This document shows, one piece after another, positions 8,896 through 17,027 of a DNA stretch of 64,000 nucleotides. This DNA is from Chryseolinea serpens (GTDB taxonomy: Bacteria > Bacteroidota > Bacteroidia > Cytophagales > Cyclobacteriaceae), in assembly GCF_900129725.1 (NCBI RefSeq), contig NZ_FQWQ01000001.1:3428855-3492854 (forward strand), given 5' to 3'. A program made the translations under genes and the position numbers. The notes under the pieces are model-generated. The model did not search any database. It was not told where the DNA came from and was given only the letters and a program-made list of their open reading frames with translations. How positions within the stretch are numbered: the first letter of the stretch is position 1; each line of letters begins with the position of its first letter.

Positions 8896-9867
8896 ATGGA
8901 AGAAATATTGTATGACGAAATTCCATCGCTCGATCTTGCCGATTTTTATGGTGACGATCCCGCGAAGAAGAAGAAATTTGTCGCCGATCTAGGCGCCGCC
9001 TACCACAGCATCGGCTTCGCTGCCATTCGCCATCATTTCCTAACAACCGAGATGCAGGATAAGTTATATGCAGCGATTAAAAAATATTTTGCCCTGCCCG
9101 ACGACGTAAAGAAAAAGCACGAGCTCGCCGACCTGGCCGGACAACGCGGCTACACCGGCAAAGGCAAAGAACATGCGAAAGGAAGAAACACCGGCGACCT
9201 GAAAGAATTTTATCACGTGGGCCAGGAGTTGCCCGCAACGGAGTTGGCCAAAGAGGGCTATCCCGAAAACATCTGGCCTGCCGAAGTGCCCGAGTTCAAA
9301 GCCGTGTCGAACGACGTTTTCCGGGCGCTGGAAAAAACCGGCACCTATATGCTGCGTGCCATCGCGCTCTACCTGGAGTTGCCCGAGCATTATTTCGACG
9401 ACAAGATCAAACACGGCAACAGCATCCTTCGCCCCATCCACTACTTCCCCATCGAAAATCCCGATGCCGTTCCCGCCGACGCTGTGCGCGCCGCCGAACA
9501 CGGCGACATCAACCTCATCACCTTGCTCATGGGCGCCAGCGCCGATGGCCTCCAGGTGCTGCGTCGCGATGGCAAGTGGATTCCCATCACGGCCCTGCCC
9601 GACCAATTGGTAGTGAATGTAGGCGACATGCTGGAGCGCCTTACCAACAAGACGTTGAAGTCCACCATCCACCGCGTGGTGAACCCACCCCGGCAATTCA
9701 TGAATACCCCACGTTACTCCATACCGTTCTTCATGCACCCCCGGTCGGAGATGAGCCTGGCCGCATTACCGCACTGTGTCAGCGCAGCGCAACCGAAAGC
9801 CTGGCCCGACATTACGGCCGGCGAATTTTTGAACCAACGCCTTCGTGAAATCGGCTTGAAGAAATGA
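8896..9867 (+). CDS. 2-oxoglutarate/Fe(II)-dependent oxygenase (IPNS-like)
   Basis: A 323-residue member of the isopenicillin N synthase-like dioxygenases. It has the N-terminal DIOX_N region (SLDLADFYGDD and a GFAAIRHHF segment) and the C-terminal double-stranded beta-helix. The iron triad is seen as H-x-D in EHGDINLIT and the distal histidine in KSTIHRVVNPP; the arginine that binds 2-oxoglutarate is in RYSIPFF. The substrate is unknown; relatives oxidise a wide range of small molecules. It is divergent from the sod gene and followed after 24 bp by the chromate transporter, but no functional link is implied. Confidence 0.88.
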   Translation: MEEILYDEIPSLDLADFYGDDPAKKKKFVADLGAAYHSIGFAAIRHHFLTTEMQDKLYAAIKKYFALPDDVKKKHELADLAGQRGYTGKGKEHAKGRNTGDLKEFYHVGQELPATELAKEGYPENIWPAEVPEFKAVSNDVFRALEKTGTYMLRAIALYLELPEHYFDDKIKHGNSILRPIHYFPIENPDAVPADAVRAAEHGDINLITLLMGASADGLQVLRRDGKWIPITALPDQLVVNVGDMLERLTNKTLKSTIHRVVNPPRQFMNTPRYSIPFFMHPRSEMSLAALPHCVSAAQPKAWPDITAGEFLNQRLREIGLKK

Positions 9868-9891
9868 TGACCACCACAAAGCCCTAACCTG

Positions 9892-11091
9892 GTGGTCCAG
9901 CGCGTCCGATATTACATTTTTCTGCGCGATGTGCTCAGCCTGGCCCTCACCACGTTTGGAGGGCCCCAGGCACACCTTGCCCATTTTCACAAGGTGCTCA
10001 TCGACAAACGCCACTATCTCACGGAAGAGGAGTTGATGGAGATCAACTCGCTCTGCCAGATCCTGCCCGGCCCAACGTCCACCCAAACCCTGACGGCCAT
10101 CGGCTTCAAGATCGGTGGTCCCAACCTGGCGTATCTCACGTTGCTGGTATGGGTCTTGCCCGCCGTCTCGCTGATGACGGCCGCGGCCATGATCATGTCG
10201 AGCATCGAGGCCAAGAACTGGTCGCTGGAGTTCACGCGGTTCATTCAGCCCATAGCCGTAGGGTTTGTAAGCTATGGTGCCTACATGATCAGTCAAAAGA
10301 CGGTCACGACCAAAACGGGTATAGCCCTCATGATCATGGCCGCGGTGGCTTCGTATTTTTTACAAACGCCCTATGTATTCCCCATCATCCTCGTGGTCTC
10401 CGGGTTGATCACGGCCTTAAAATATAAAGCACAACCCAAGGAATTGGATCGGAAAAAAATCATCGTGCCCTGGAATAACTTTCTGCTCTGGGCAGGCGTG
10501 CTCATTTTTGCCGCCGTGTTGGGAGCGATCACGAAAGCGTTGCCCGTGCGATTGTTTGAAAATTTTTATCGTAACGGAAGTCTGGTATTTGGAGGAGGCC
10601 AGGTGTTGGCACCTTTGCTGTATACTGAGTTCGTGCAGTATGCGCCAAAACCTTACCATCCCACTTCACACGAAGAATTTCTTTCGGGATATGCTATCGC
10701 ACAATCTTTGCCGGGACCGGTGTTCTCTTTCAGCGCTTATATCGGCACGCTTTCCATGCGCGATCATGGCACGCTGGGGAAATTATTAGGGGCGTTGGCT
10801 TCTGCGGGTGGTATCTTTTTGCCGGGCACGTTCCTGATCTTCTTCACCATCCGGTTTTGGGAGAGCCTGAAAAAATACCGCGCCGTGCGGGCATCGTTGG
10901 AAGGCATCACGGCGGCCAGTGCAGGGTTAGTGGCCACGTCGGCGATCATCATGTTTCAACCCCTGGAGCATACGGTATTGAATTTCTCCACGACCATTAT
11001 AACGTTCCTGCTACTGGCCTTTACACGCATTCCTTCGCCCCTGATCATTCTGGGCGGATTGATCTTAGGCTTTCTGCTGAGAGGCTTCTAA
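9892..11091 (+). CDS. chrA: Chromate transporter, two-domain ChrA family
   Basis: A roughly 400-residue integral membrane protein made of two homologous CHR domains. Each domain starts with a hydrophilic segment carrying family motifs: FGGPQAHLAHF and LPGPTSTQT in the first, and FGGGQVLAPLL and SLPGPVFSF in the second. Members export chromate, or in some cases other oxyanions, from the cytoplasm. The start is uncertain: there is no ATG at the N-terminus, and GTG at 9892 is the best candidate, though the frame stays open a little upstream. Confidence 0.88.
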   Translation: MVQRVRYYIFLRDVLSLALTTFGGPQAHLAHFHKVLIDKRHYLTEEELMEINSLCQILPGPTSTQTLTAIGFKIGGPNLAYLTLLVWVLPAVSLMTAAAMIMSSIEAKNWSLEFTRFIQPIAVGFVSYGAYMISQKTVTTKTGIALMIMAAVASYFLQTPYVFPIILVVSGLITALKYKAQPKELDRKKIIVPWNNFLLWAGVLIFAAVLGAITKALPVRLFENFYRNGSLVFGGGQVLAPLLYTEFVQYAPKPYHPTSHEEFLSGYAIAQSLPGPVFSFSAYIGTLSMRDHGTLGKLLGALASAGGIFLPGTFLIFFTIRFWESLKKYRAVRASLEGITAASAGLVATSAIIMFQPLEHTVLNFSTTIITFLLLAFTRIPSPLIILGGLILGFLLRGF

Positions 11092-11156
11092 AGCCCAAAG
11101 TCGTTTGCTGAATGGCTCAACAACCATCCCAATCCAATTCATCAAAAAAGTAAAGC

Positions 11157-11888
11157 TTATTTTCTACTGCCGTAGAAGAGCGTGAGGAACAGCGTGGGGT
11201 ACACGGCATAGTTCTTCGTGGAGGGCATCATCTCGATGGTGCTGGAATAGGCATCGATCAAAAATCCGGCTTCAAAACCTGTCACCTGGCTTTTGATCGT
11301 TCCCAATTCAAAGTTCATGGCCGCCTTGAAATTTATTCCGGGCTTGATCTTGGATTCCGATAAGCCTTCGAAAAGTCGTCCGGTGCCGGCGATGTAGTCG
11401 ATGTTGATGTTCGGGTTATACGGTGCGCGCACCGTGTAGCTGCCTCCTCCTTCCGGAAAATATTCAACGTAATAAGGGGCTACCACACCAATGGTGGGAC
11501 CGATGGCAAACACACCTTTTATTTCCACGCCCTGGTGAGGCGCTTTTTTAAACAGGATGATGTCGCGGCCGTATTGCAGGCGGATGGCATAGAGATAATT
11601 CGATTTGCCGTAGATGAAAAGATTACCGGTTTGAATGGAATTGGTCCTTCTTTCCTGGGGATGTTTCACGTTCATCAGCTCCAGACCGAAAGTTTCCAAA
11701 ACACGGTCATTGAGCTTGCGGGCTTTTTTGAACACCAGACCACCGATCAATCCTCCCGATGTATTTTTGTTAATACCCCAGGTGAATTCCGAACCGTATT
11801 CATAGCTGTCTTGTGTTTGGCCGTAGGTCCCCGCAACGATCAACACCAGGAAAAAGGTAAGGAGAGAAAACTTTTCACGCCGCCGCAT
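11157..11888 (-). CDS. Outer-membrane protein, beta-barrel-like, unknown function
   Basis: A 243-residue protein with a clear signal peptide (basic start, hydrophobic core, cleavage near TYGQTQ) and a body of alternating hydrophobic and polar residues with many aromatic residues, as in small outer-membrane beta-barrels. It ends in a strand-like LFLTLFYGSRK. I cannot name the family beyond a conserved Bacteroidota envelope protein. It stands alone, convergent with chrA and divergent from the osmC-like gene. Confidence 0.75.
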   Translation of the reverse strand: MRRREKFSLLTFFLVLIVAGTYGQTQDSYEYGSEFTWGINKNTSGGLIGGLVFKKARKLNDRVLETFGLELMNVKHPQERRTNSIQTGNLFIYGKSNYLYAIRLQYGRDIILFKKAPHQGVEIKGVFAIGPTIGVVAPYYVEYFPEGGGSYTVRAPYNPNINIDYIAGTGRLFEGLSESKIKPGINFKAAMNFELGTIKSQVTGFEAGFLIDAYSSTIEMMPSTKNYAVYPTLFLTLFYGSRK

Positions 11889-11961
11889 CTGTCTGAAATC
11901 TTTACGATAAATTTAGGGTTAAAATTACCTAACGCAAACACTAAACTCTAAGTTATTCTTT

Positions 11962-12366
11962 ATGGTTTCCATGACCGGGTATTACAAGGGCGATTTAAGA
12001 ACAGAAGTCACCCATCTTAAGTCGGGCAATGTGGTGATAACGGATGCGCCCCCCGATAATAATGGCAAGGGGGAGGCTTTTAGCCCTACTGACCTCACCT
12101 GTGCCTCCCTGAACAGCTGCATGATGACCCTAATGGGGATTCTGGCCCAACGCGAGAATATCGACCTTGCCGGGCTGCGTTCGGAGATCGTTAAGATCAT
12201 GCACCCCTCTCCCCGCAGAATTCTCGAGGTCCAGATCACTTTCACCCACGACAACCTCGTGGCCACCGATGTTCAAAAGGAAAAGCTGCGGCGTGCCGCA
12301 CTCACCTGCCCCGTGGCCTTGAGCCTGTCGGAGAACGTCAAGCAAACGGTCACCTTCAATTTTTAA
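11962..12366 (+). CDS. OsmC/Ohr family peroxiredoxin-like protein
   Basis: A 134-residue protein of the OsmC fold that reduces organic hydroperoxides with two cysteines. Both redox cysteines are present in the expected contexts: LTCASLNSCMM in the first half and ALTCPVALSL near the end. It is in the OsmC rather than the Ohr sub-branch as judged from these contexts, though this is tentative. Its 3' end overlaps the 3' end of ytxJ by 11 bp on the opposite strand; both proteins act on thiol or peroxide stress. Confidence 0.9.
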   Translation: MVSMTGYYKGDLRTEVTHLKSGNVVITDAPPDNNGKGEAFSPTDLTCASLNSCMMTLMGILAQRENIDLAGLRSEIVKIMHPSPRRILEVQITFTHDNLVATDVQKEKLRRAALTCPVALSLSENVKQTVTFNF

Positions 12367-12697
12367 GCGCGTCGCGGATGGCACGGTAGTCGATGCCCAT
12401 GTGTGACTGGTCATAGACGGATGCGCCTTTCTCAATGATCAGCACCTGGGGCGATTCATGCTCCACCTGGAATTGGTCGGCAATGCGGTTGGAAATATCG
12501 CGGTTGTTGATCAGGTCCAGGAAATAGGGTTTGAGGTGGCCCATTTCCGATTCGTTCCAGTTGCGCTCCAGGCGGTCGAGCGCCATGCGACTCACGGAGC
12601 AACGGGTGCTGTGCTTAAAGATGAGCACGGATTTTTCTTTGGATTCCTCCAGGATTTGATCTACCTGCTGAGGAGATTTCAACTCACTCCACTTCAT
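12356..12697 (-). CDS. ytxJ: Bacillithiol-system redox protein YtxJ
   Basis: A small thioredoxin-fold protein (113 residues) of the monothiol YtxJ family, thought to remove bacillithiol from mixed disulfides on proteins. The fold is seen in VLIFKHSTRCSVS, where the single active cysteine lies, and in the cis-proline region ESPQVLII. The ATG at 12697 is preferred to the GTG at 12715, which would overlap the upstream gene. The bacillithiol synthesis gene bshC in this same window (31740-33308) makes the assignment consistent. Confidence 0.85.
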   Translation of the reverse strand: MKWSELKSPQQVDQILEESKEKSVLIFKHSTRCSVSRMALDRLERNWNESEMGHLKPYFLDLINNRDISNRIADQFQVEHESPQVLIIEKGASVYDQSHMGIDYRAIRDALKN

Positions 12698-12702
12698 AGC
12701 TT

Positions 12703-14811
12703 TTAGTCGTTCCACATTCCCGCTTCACCTTTGTCATACCGGGGCTTTCTGCCCTTTTCCTTCAAGTGGTCAGGCTGTGTATCTTGTTTTTTAAATAAAC
12801 GCGCCCACCATAGCTTAAAGTTCGTGAGCATATCCCTTTCGTCGTCTACATTGTTCTTGTTGAGCTTGATAAACTTGGTGTCGGGATGAAGTTCTTTGTT
12901 TTTCGCAAAGAGTTTGAATTTCTGCATTTTGATGTTGCCCTGGTAGGCCGACGCGCGCGCGAATGCTTTGCCTGGCTCGCGGGTTTTCAGGGCATCTTCC
13001 GAGCTACTCGGGTTGCGAACGTAGTCCCAGTTGCGCTTCATGCTTCGGGCATATTCGCTGGCTTTCACCGTCGCTTTGGTTGGTTTTATGCCGGGCATGG
13101 CCCCCTCCGCTGCGTGCGGCTTTTTGCCGTATTCGCGTTGCTTCACTTTCACCTGCAGCTCACCGGCCTGGAAAGTGGCATCGGTCGGCTTGAGTTTTAA
13201 TAAGGCCTCATCGGCGGAGTTCTTGTTCTTGACATAGGGGCGGCGCTTCACTTTAACCTGAAGACCCTGGGTGTCGTCGTTGAGGGGCAGCTTGGAGACG
13301 ATAGGCTCTTCGTTGTTATTCCACAATTTTCCGCTCACGCTGCCGCCACCTTTTTCAGGCCGGTGGCCGCGAATATTTCCTTGAAAAAGAGCCTCCCTGC
13401 CACCGTTTTTTGGATGCCTCACAATGATCGGGTGTTCTTTATTGTTCCACAATTTCCCACTCACACTGCCCCCGCCTTTTTCCGGGCGACGGGCCCTGAC
13501 ATTCCCGGAGAAGAGCGCTTCCTTGCCATTGGTCTTGGGAGCCGTTCCGTCGAGGGGACGACCCTGATTGTTCCACAACCGGCCACTCACGCTGCCACCC
13601 CCTTTGTCGGGGCGATGGCCTTTGATATTTCCTTGAAAGCGGGCTACTCCGGCACCTTGTTTCGTTGGTCTGCGCGACATTAAAGGTTGGCCATTGTTGT
13701 TCCATCCGCCGCTCACAGAGCCTCCACCACCAAAGGTCTTCCTTCCCCGGGTCCGGTTTTCATAGCGACGTATGCTCTCGTCGCTCCTTCCTGGTCCTTT
13801 GGGTGGCACGGGCATTCCTACCTGGCTTTCCCTTGGTCTTGTCTTTGGCTGGTAGCCGCGCGCTTTGCCATAGACGGCACCGGAAATCGATCGCGGCTTT
13901 TTTGATAAAATGGGCAGGCCCTCAACTCTTCTTTTGCTGGTAAAATTTCTTCCCCTCACCCTGCGGCCGGCCACATCGCCGGTCCATGCATTTTCGCCGC
14001 GGCGCATGGTGGTGCGATGACCACCGGCGGCAGGCCCTTTATAGGCCCTGTCGCCCAAACGCGACTTTCGGCCCGCATAGGGATGGAACGTTGGAGCGAT
14101 CACACGACCACTGGACGTTTGAGGAGTTCTCTTACGCAGGGGTTTCCCGGCCAGGTCTCGTGTAGTGGCTTGCTCAGGTCTTCGCTTGGGTCGGGGAAAG
14201 TTGGCGTAGACGTTTATGCTTTTGCGCGCCATGAACGCCCGCGAGCCGGACTGCGGCACGATCCTGGGTTTGGGACCTCCTTCTTTCGGAACCGGGCCTT
14301 GAATTTTTTTCAACTTCGCCAGGGTTCCCCGGTTCGACACAGCCTTTTCCGCGGATCTTGGACGAGTGGAGGGATTGTGTGTATATCTTCCGTATTGCGG
14401 ATAGACGTTGCGCGAGCTGCCGGCCGATTCGCGGTTGCGAATGCGTCGCCCGGTAATGTCACCGCGCCATGCTTTTTGACCTCCCTTCTTAGGCTTGGGC
14501 GCGAAGCTGGGCCGGATCGGCTTGCCGGGACGGTCGGTGCCCGATGCCCGGCGATGCGGCACGTATGCCCGCGCGTTACTGGCAGAGGATCGTTCACTGG
14601 ACTTAATGCGTTTTTTATTTCTTGCTTTTCTGCCCGGCCCGCTGCCTCCTGATTTGCGAAAGGGCGTACTAAAACGGCTCTCCCGGCTCGGCCGGTCCCC
14701 CTTCGAATTTTGACCAAACGAGGGAGCTGCCAAAAGCATCAGAAGGATGCCCAGGACCAGGAATTTCCAGGTTGAAGATCGGACAGGAGTATGGTGCGCG
14801 ATGGCGTTCAA
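12703..14811 (-). CDS. Large basic secreted repeat protein, unknown function
   Basis: A 702-residue protein with an N-terminal signal sequence (hydrophobic FLVLGILLMLLAAPSFGQ) followed by an extremely Arg/Lys/Gly/Pro-rich body. In the middle (about residues 360-510) four imperfect units of about 40 residues share a core GGGSVSGKLWNN and a lead-in resembling GNIRGHRPEK. Further toward the end are shorter repeated segments with VKVKxRxY. The start is a TTG at 14811, chosen because it precedes the signal sequence. No catalytic motif is visible. The strong positive charge suggests a surface or cell-envelope protein binding anionic polymers; this is inference. Confidence 0.75.
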   Translation of the reverse strand: MNAIAHHTPVRSSTWKFLVLGILLMLLAAPSFGQNSKGDRPSRESRFSTPFRKSGGSGPGRKARNKKRIKSSERSSASNARAYVPHRRASGTDRPGKPIRPSFAPKPKKGGQKAWRGDITGRRIRNRESAGSSRNVYPQYGRYTHNPSTRPRSAEKAVSNRGTLAKLKKIQGPVPKEGGPKPRIVPQSGSRAFMARKSINVYANFPRPKRRPEQATTRDLAGKPLRKRTPQTSSGRVIAPTFHPYAGRKSRLGDRAYKGPAAGGHRTTMRRGENAWTGDVAGRRVRGRNFTSKRRVEGLPILSKKPRSISGAVYGKARGYQPKTRPRESQVGMPVPPKGPGRSDESIRRYENRTRGRKTFGGGGSVSGGWNNNGQPLMSRRPTKQGAGVARFQGNIKGHRPDKGGGSVSGRLWNNQGRPLDGTAPKTNGKEALFSGNVRARRPEKGGGSVSGKLWNNKEHPIIVRHPKNGGREALFQGNIRGHRPEKGGGSVSGKLWNNNEEPIVSKLPLNDDTQGLQVKVKRRPYVKNKNSADEALLKLKPTDATFQAGELQVKVKQREYGKKPHAAEGAMPGIKPTKATVKASEYARSMKRNWDYVRNPSSSEDALKTREPGKAFARASAYQGNIKMQKFKLFAKNKELHPDTKFIKLNKNNVDDERDMLTNFKLWWARLFKKQDTQPDHLKEKGRKPRYDKGEAGMWND

Positions 14812-14922
14812 AAAATGGTGTCAGAAACAGGCCAAGTTAAGGAAAATTTATGATTGCTTCCCAGGGCCCGGCCCGGGGTATGAAAACGCCAGCCGAACCC
14901 CTTTTCTTTTCGATTGCCGGCA

Positions 14923-16902
14923 TTAAAATTTCAGCAGCTCTTCAATAGCGTTTTTCAACCGTCCTTTGGGCAGAAAATTCTGCTCCAGGGTCGGGGCAAA
15001 AGGTATGGCGGTGTCCAGCGAGGCCACACGTTTCACCGGCGCATCGAGGGATGAAAAGCAATGCTCGTTTATCCAGGCGCTGATCTCGGCACCAATGCCG
15101 CCGGTCAACGTATCCTCGTGCAGGATGAGCACGCGGTTGGTCTTCTTCACACTTTCGGCAACCATGTCTTTGTCCCACGGCAGCAGCGTGCGCAGGTCGA
15201 TGAGGTCTATGGAAACATCGCTTAGTTCTGCGGCTATTTCGCGCGCCCAATGAACACCCATGCCGTAGGTGATGATCGATAGGTCCGTTCCTTCGAGGAT
15301 GCGTTTGGCCTTGCCAATCTCCACCGTATAGTAATCGTCGGGAATGGTGTCTTTGATGGAGCGGTAGAGTAGTTTGTGCTCAAAGTACATGACCGGGTTC
15401 GGGTCTTCAATGGCGGCGCAAAGCAATCCCTTGGCATCGTAGGGGTCGGAGGGGTAAACGATCTTGAGACCGGGTGTGTGAAAGAACCAGGCTTCGTTGC
15501 TTTGCGAATGAAACGGGCCTGCGGCTGTGCCGGCACCGGTGGGCATGCGCACTACCACATCGGCGTTCTGGCCCCAGCGCCAATAGGCTTTAGCGAGGTT
15601 GTTGACGATCTGGTTAAAGGCTTCCGTCACAAAGTCGGCAAACTGCATTTCCACCATGGACTTCATGCCCTTGATGGACAGTCCTAAGCCCGCACCGGCA
15701 ATAGCCGATTCGCAAATGGGCGTGTTGCGCACCCGTGGTTTTCCAAATTTCTCCACGAATCCTTCCGTGATCTTGAACACGCCGCCATATTCAGCGATGT
15801 CCTGACCCATGAGCACCAGGTTGTCGTAGCGCTCCATGCTTTGCCGGAGTCCGTCGCTGATGGCATCGATGAATCGTTTCTCTGATTTTTGTTCCGATGC
15901 CGGTTCCACCACCTCTTGTTGAAAGGGCGCATACACATCCGTCACCTCCGCGGCCGTTTCGGCCACAGGATGTTTCTCCTCGAAGGCGATGGCCAGGCCA
16001 TCTTCAATTTCTCTTTTTATGATCTGGCGAAGATCGTCCGCATAAGCCTGGTCGATGATGCCCTCTTTCAGCAGGTATTGTTCGTAGTTGTCTACCGGAT
16101 CTTTCTTCGCCCACTCGTCCATGAGGGCTTTGGGTACGTATTTCGTTCCCGACGCTTCTTCGTGTCCGCGCATGCGAAACGTCCGGCACTCGAGCAGCAC
16201 AGGGCGGGGTTGTTGGCGCATGTTTTCTGCCAGCAGTCTCACGGTGTCGTATACTTCGAGAATATTGTTGCCATCGATGCTGAGCGCGTCGATGCCATAG
16301 CCGATACCTTTGTCGGCAAAGCTCTCGCAGCGGAATTGCTCCTGGCTTGGGGTGGACAGTCCGTAGCCGTTGTTTTCGATGACGAAGATCACGGGAAGAT
16401 CCCACACGGCAGCCACATTCACCGCCTCGTGGAAGTCGCCTTCGCTGGTGCCCCCGTCGCCATTGAACACGACCGTGACTTTGTTTTCTGCTTTCAGTTT
16501 GGAGGCCAGGGCAATGCCATCGGCCACGCCATTTTGGGGACCGAGATGCGAGATCATGCCCACGATGTGATGCTCGTTCGTTCCGAAATGGAAGGAGCGG
16601 TCACGGCCTTTGGTATAGCCCATCGGCGTGCCTTGCCATTGGGCAAACAGTCGCTCAAAAGGCATTTCGCGACCCGTAAAAACACCCAGGTTGCGGTGCA
16701 TGGGCAGGATGTATTCATCTTTGTCCAGGGCTTGCGTGATGCCCACGGCAATGGCCTCCTGGCCGATGCCGCTGAACCACTTACTGATGCGGTTCTGCCG
16801 CAGCAGGATCAGCATTTTTTCTTCGATGAGTCGGGGACGGAGCAGGGCTTGGTAAAGACCTTTTAAGGTGCTGTCGCTAAGGTGCTTTTTCTGAAAGATC
16901 AT
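14923..16902 (-). CDS. Fused E1 alpha/beta 2-oxoacid dehydrogenase
   Basis: A thiamine-diphosphate-dependent E1 of a 2-oxoacid dehydrogenase complex with the alpha and beta subunits in one chain of 659 residues. The alpha part (about 1-325) contains the ThDP motif starting GDGGTSEGDFHE and ending near ENNGYGLS. After a short linker the beta part begins near EKRFIDAISDGLR and contains GAGLGLSIKG and GRWG-like cofactor-contact segments. The substrate could be branched-chain 2-oxoacids or pyruvate; the sequence does not decide. ATG at 16902 is chosen because a TAACTTTG promoter box lies just upstream, which rules out the earlier TTG at 16923. Confidence 0.9.
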   Translation of the reverse strand: MIFQKKHLSDSTLKGLYQALLRPRLIEEKMLILLRQNRISKWFSGIGQEAIAVGITQALDKDEYILPMHRNLGVFTGREMPFERLFAQWQGTPMGYTKGRDRSFHFGTNEHHIVGMISHLGPQNGVADGIALASKLKAENKVTVVFNGDGGTSEGDFHEAVNVAAVWDLPVIFVIENNGYGLSTPSQEQFRCESFADKGIGYGIDALSIDGNNILEVYDTVRLLAENMRQQPRPVLLECRTFRMRGHEEASGTKYVPKALMDEWAKKDPVDNYEQYLLKEGIIDQAYADDLRQIIKREIEDGLAIAFEEKHPVAETAAEVTDVYAPFQQEVVEPASEQKSEKRFIDAISDGLRQSMERYDNLVLMGQDIAEYGGVFKITEGFVEKFGKPRVRNTPICESAIAGAGLGLSIKGMKSMVEMQFADFVTEAFNQIVNNLAKAYWRWGQNADVVVRMPTGAGTAAGPFHSQSNEAWFFHTPGLKIVYPSDPYDAKGLLCAAIEDPNPVMYFEHKLLYRSIKDTIPDDYYTVEIGKAKRILEGTDLSIITYGMGVHWAREIAAELSDVSIDLIDLRTLLPWDKDMVAESVKKTNRVLILHEDTLTGGIGAEISAWINEHCFSSLDAPVKRVASLDTAIPFAPTLEQNFLPKGRLKNAIEELLKF

Positions 16903-16920
16903 ATCGCGAATATGTGGCCG

Positions 16921-16928
16921 CAAAGTTA
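16921..16928 (-). promoter_or_regulatory. Bacteroidota-type -7 element before the E1 gene
   Basis: On the minus strand the bases read TAACTTTG, an exact match to TAnnTTTG, 18 bases before the ATG at 16902. No convincing -33 TTTG is seen at the usual distance. It helps fix the start codon of the E1 gene. Confidence 0.6.
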
Positions 16929-17027
16929 ACCGACTTTTCGAGTCATGGATTGGGCTGGAGTGTATTTACAAACCTTTGAAATTCAGGGAAAAACTTCTAT
17001 ACTGGTCATGTATTCCTTACCTGAACC

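Noticed and set aside
12886..14713. Plus-strand frames opposite the basic repeat protein
   Set aside because: The repeated G+C-rich coding sequence leaves the opposite strand open by chance; they have no recognisable features.
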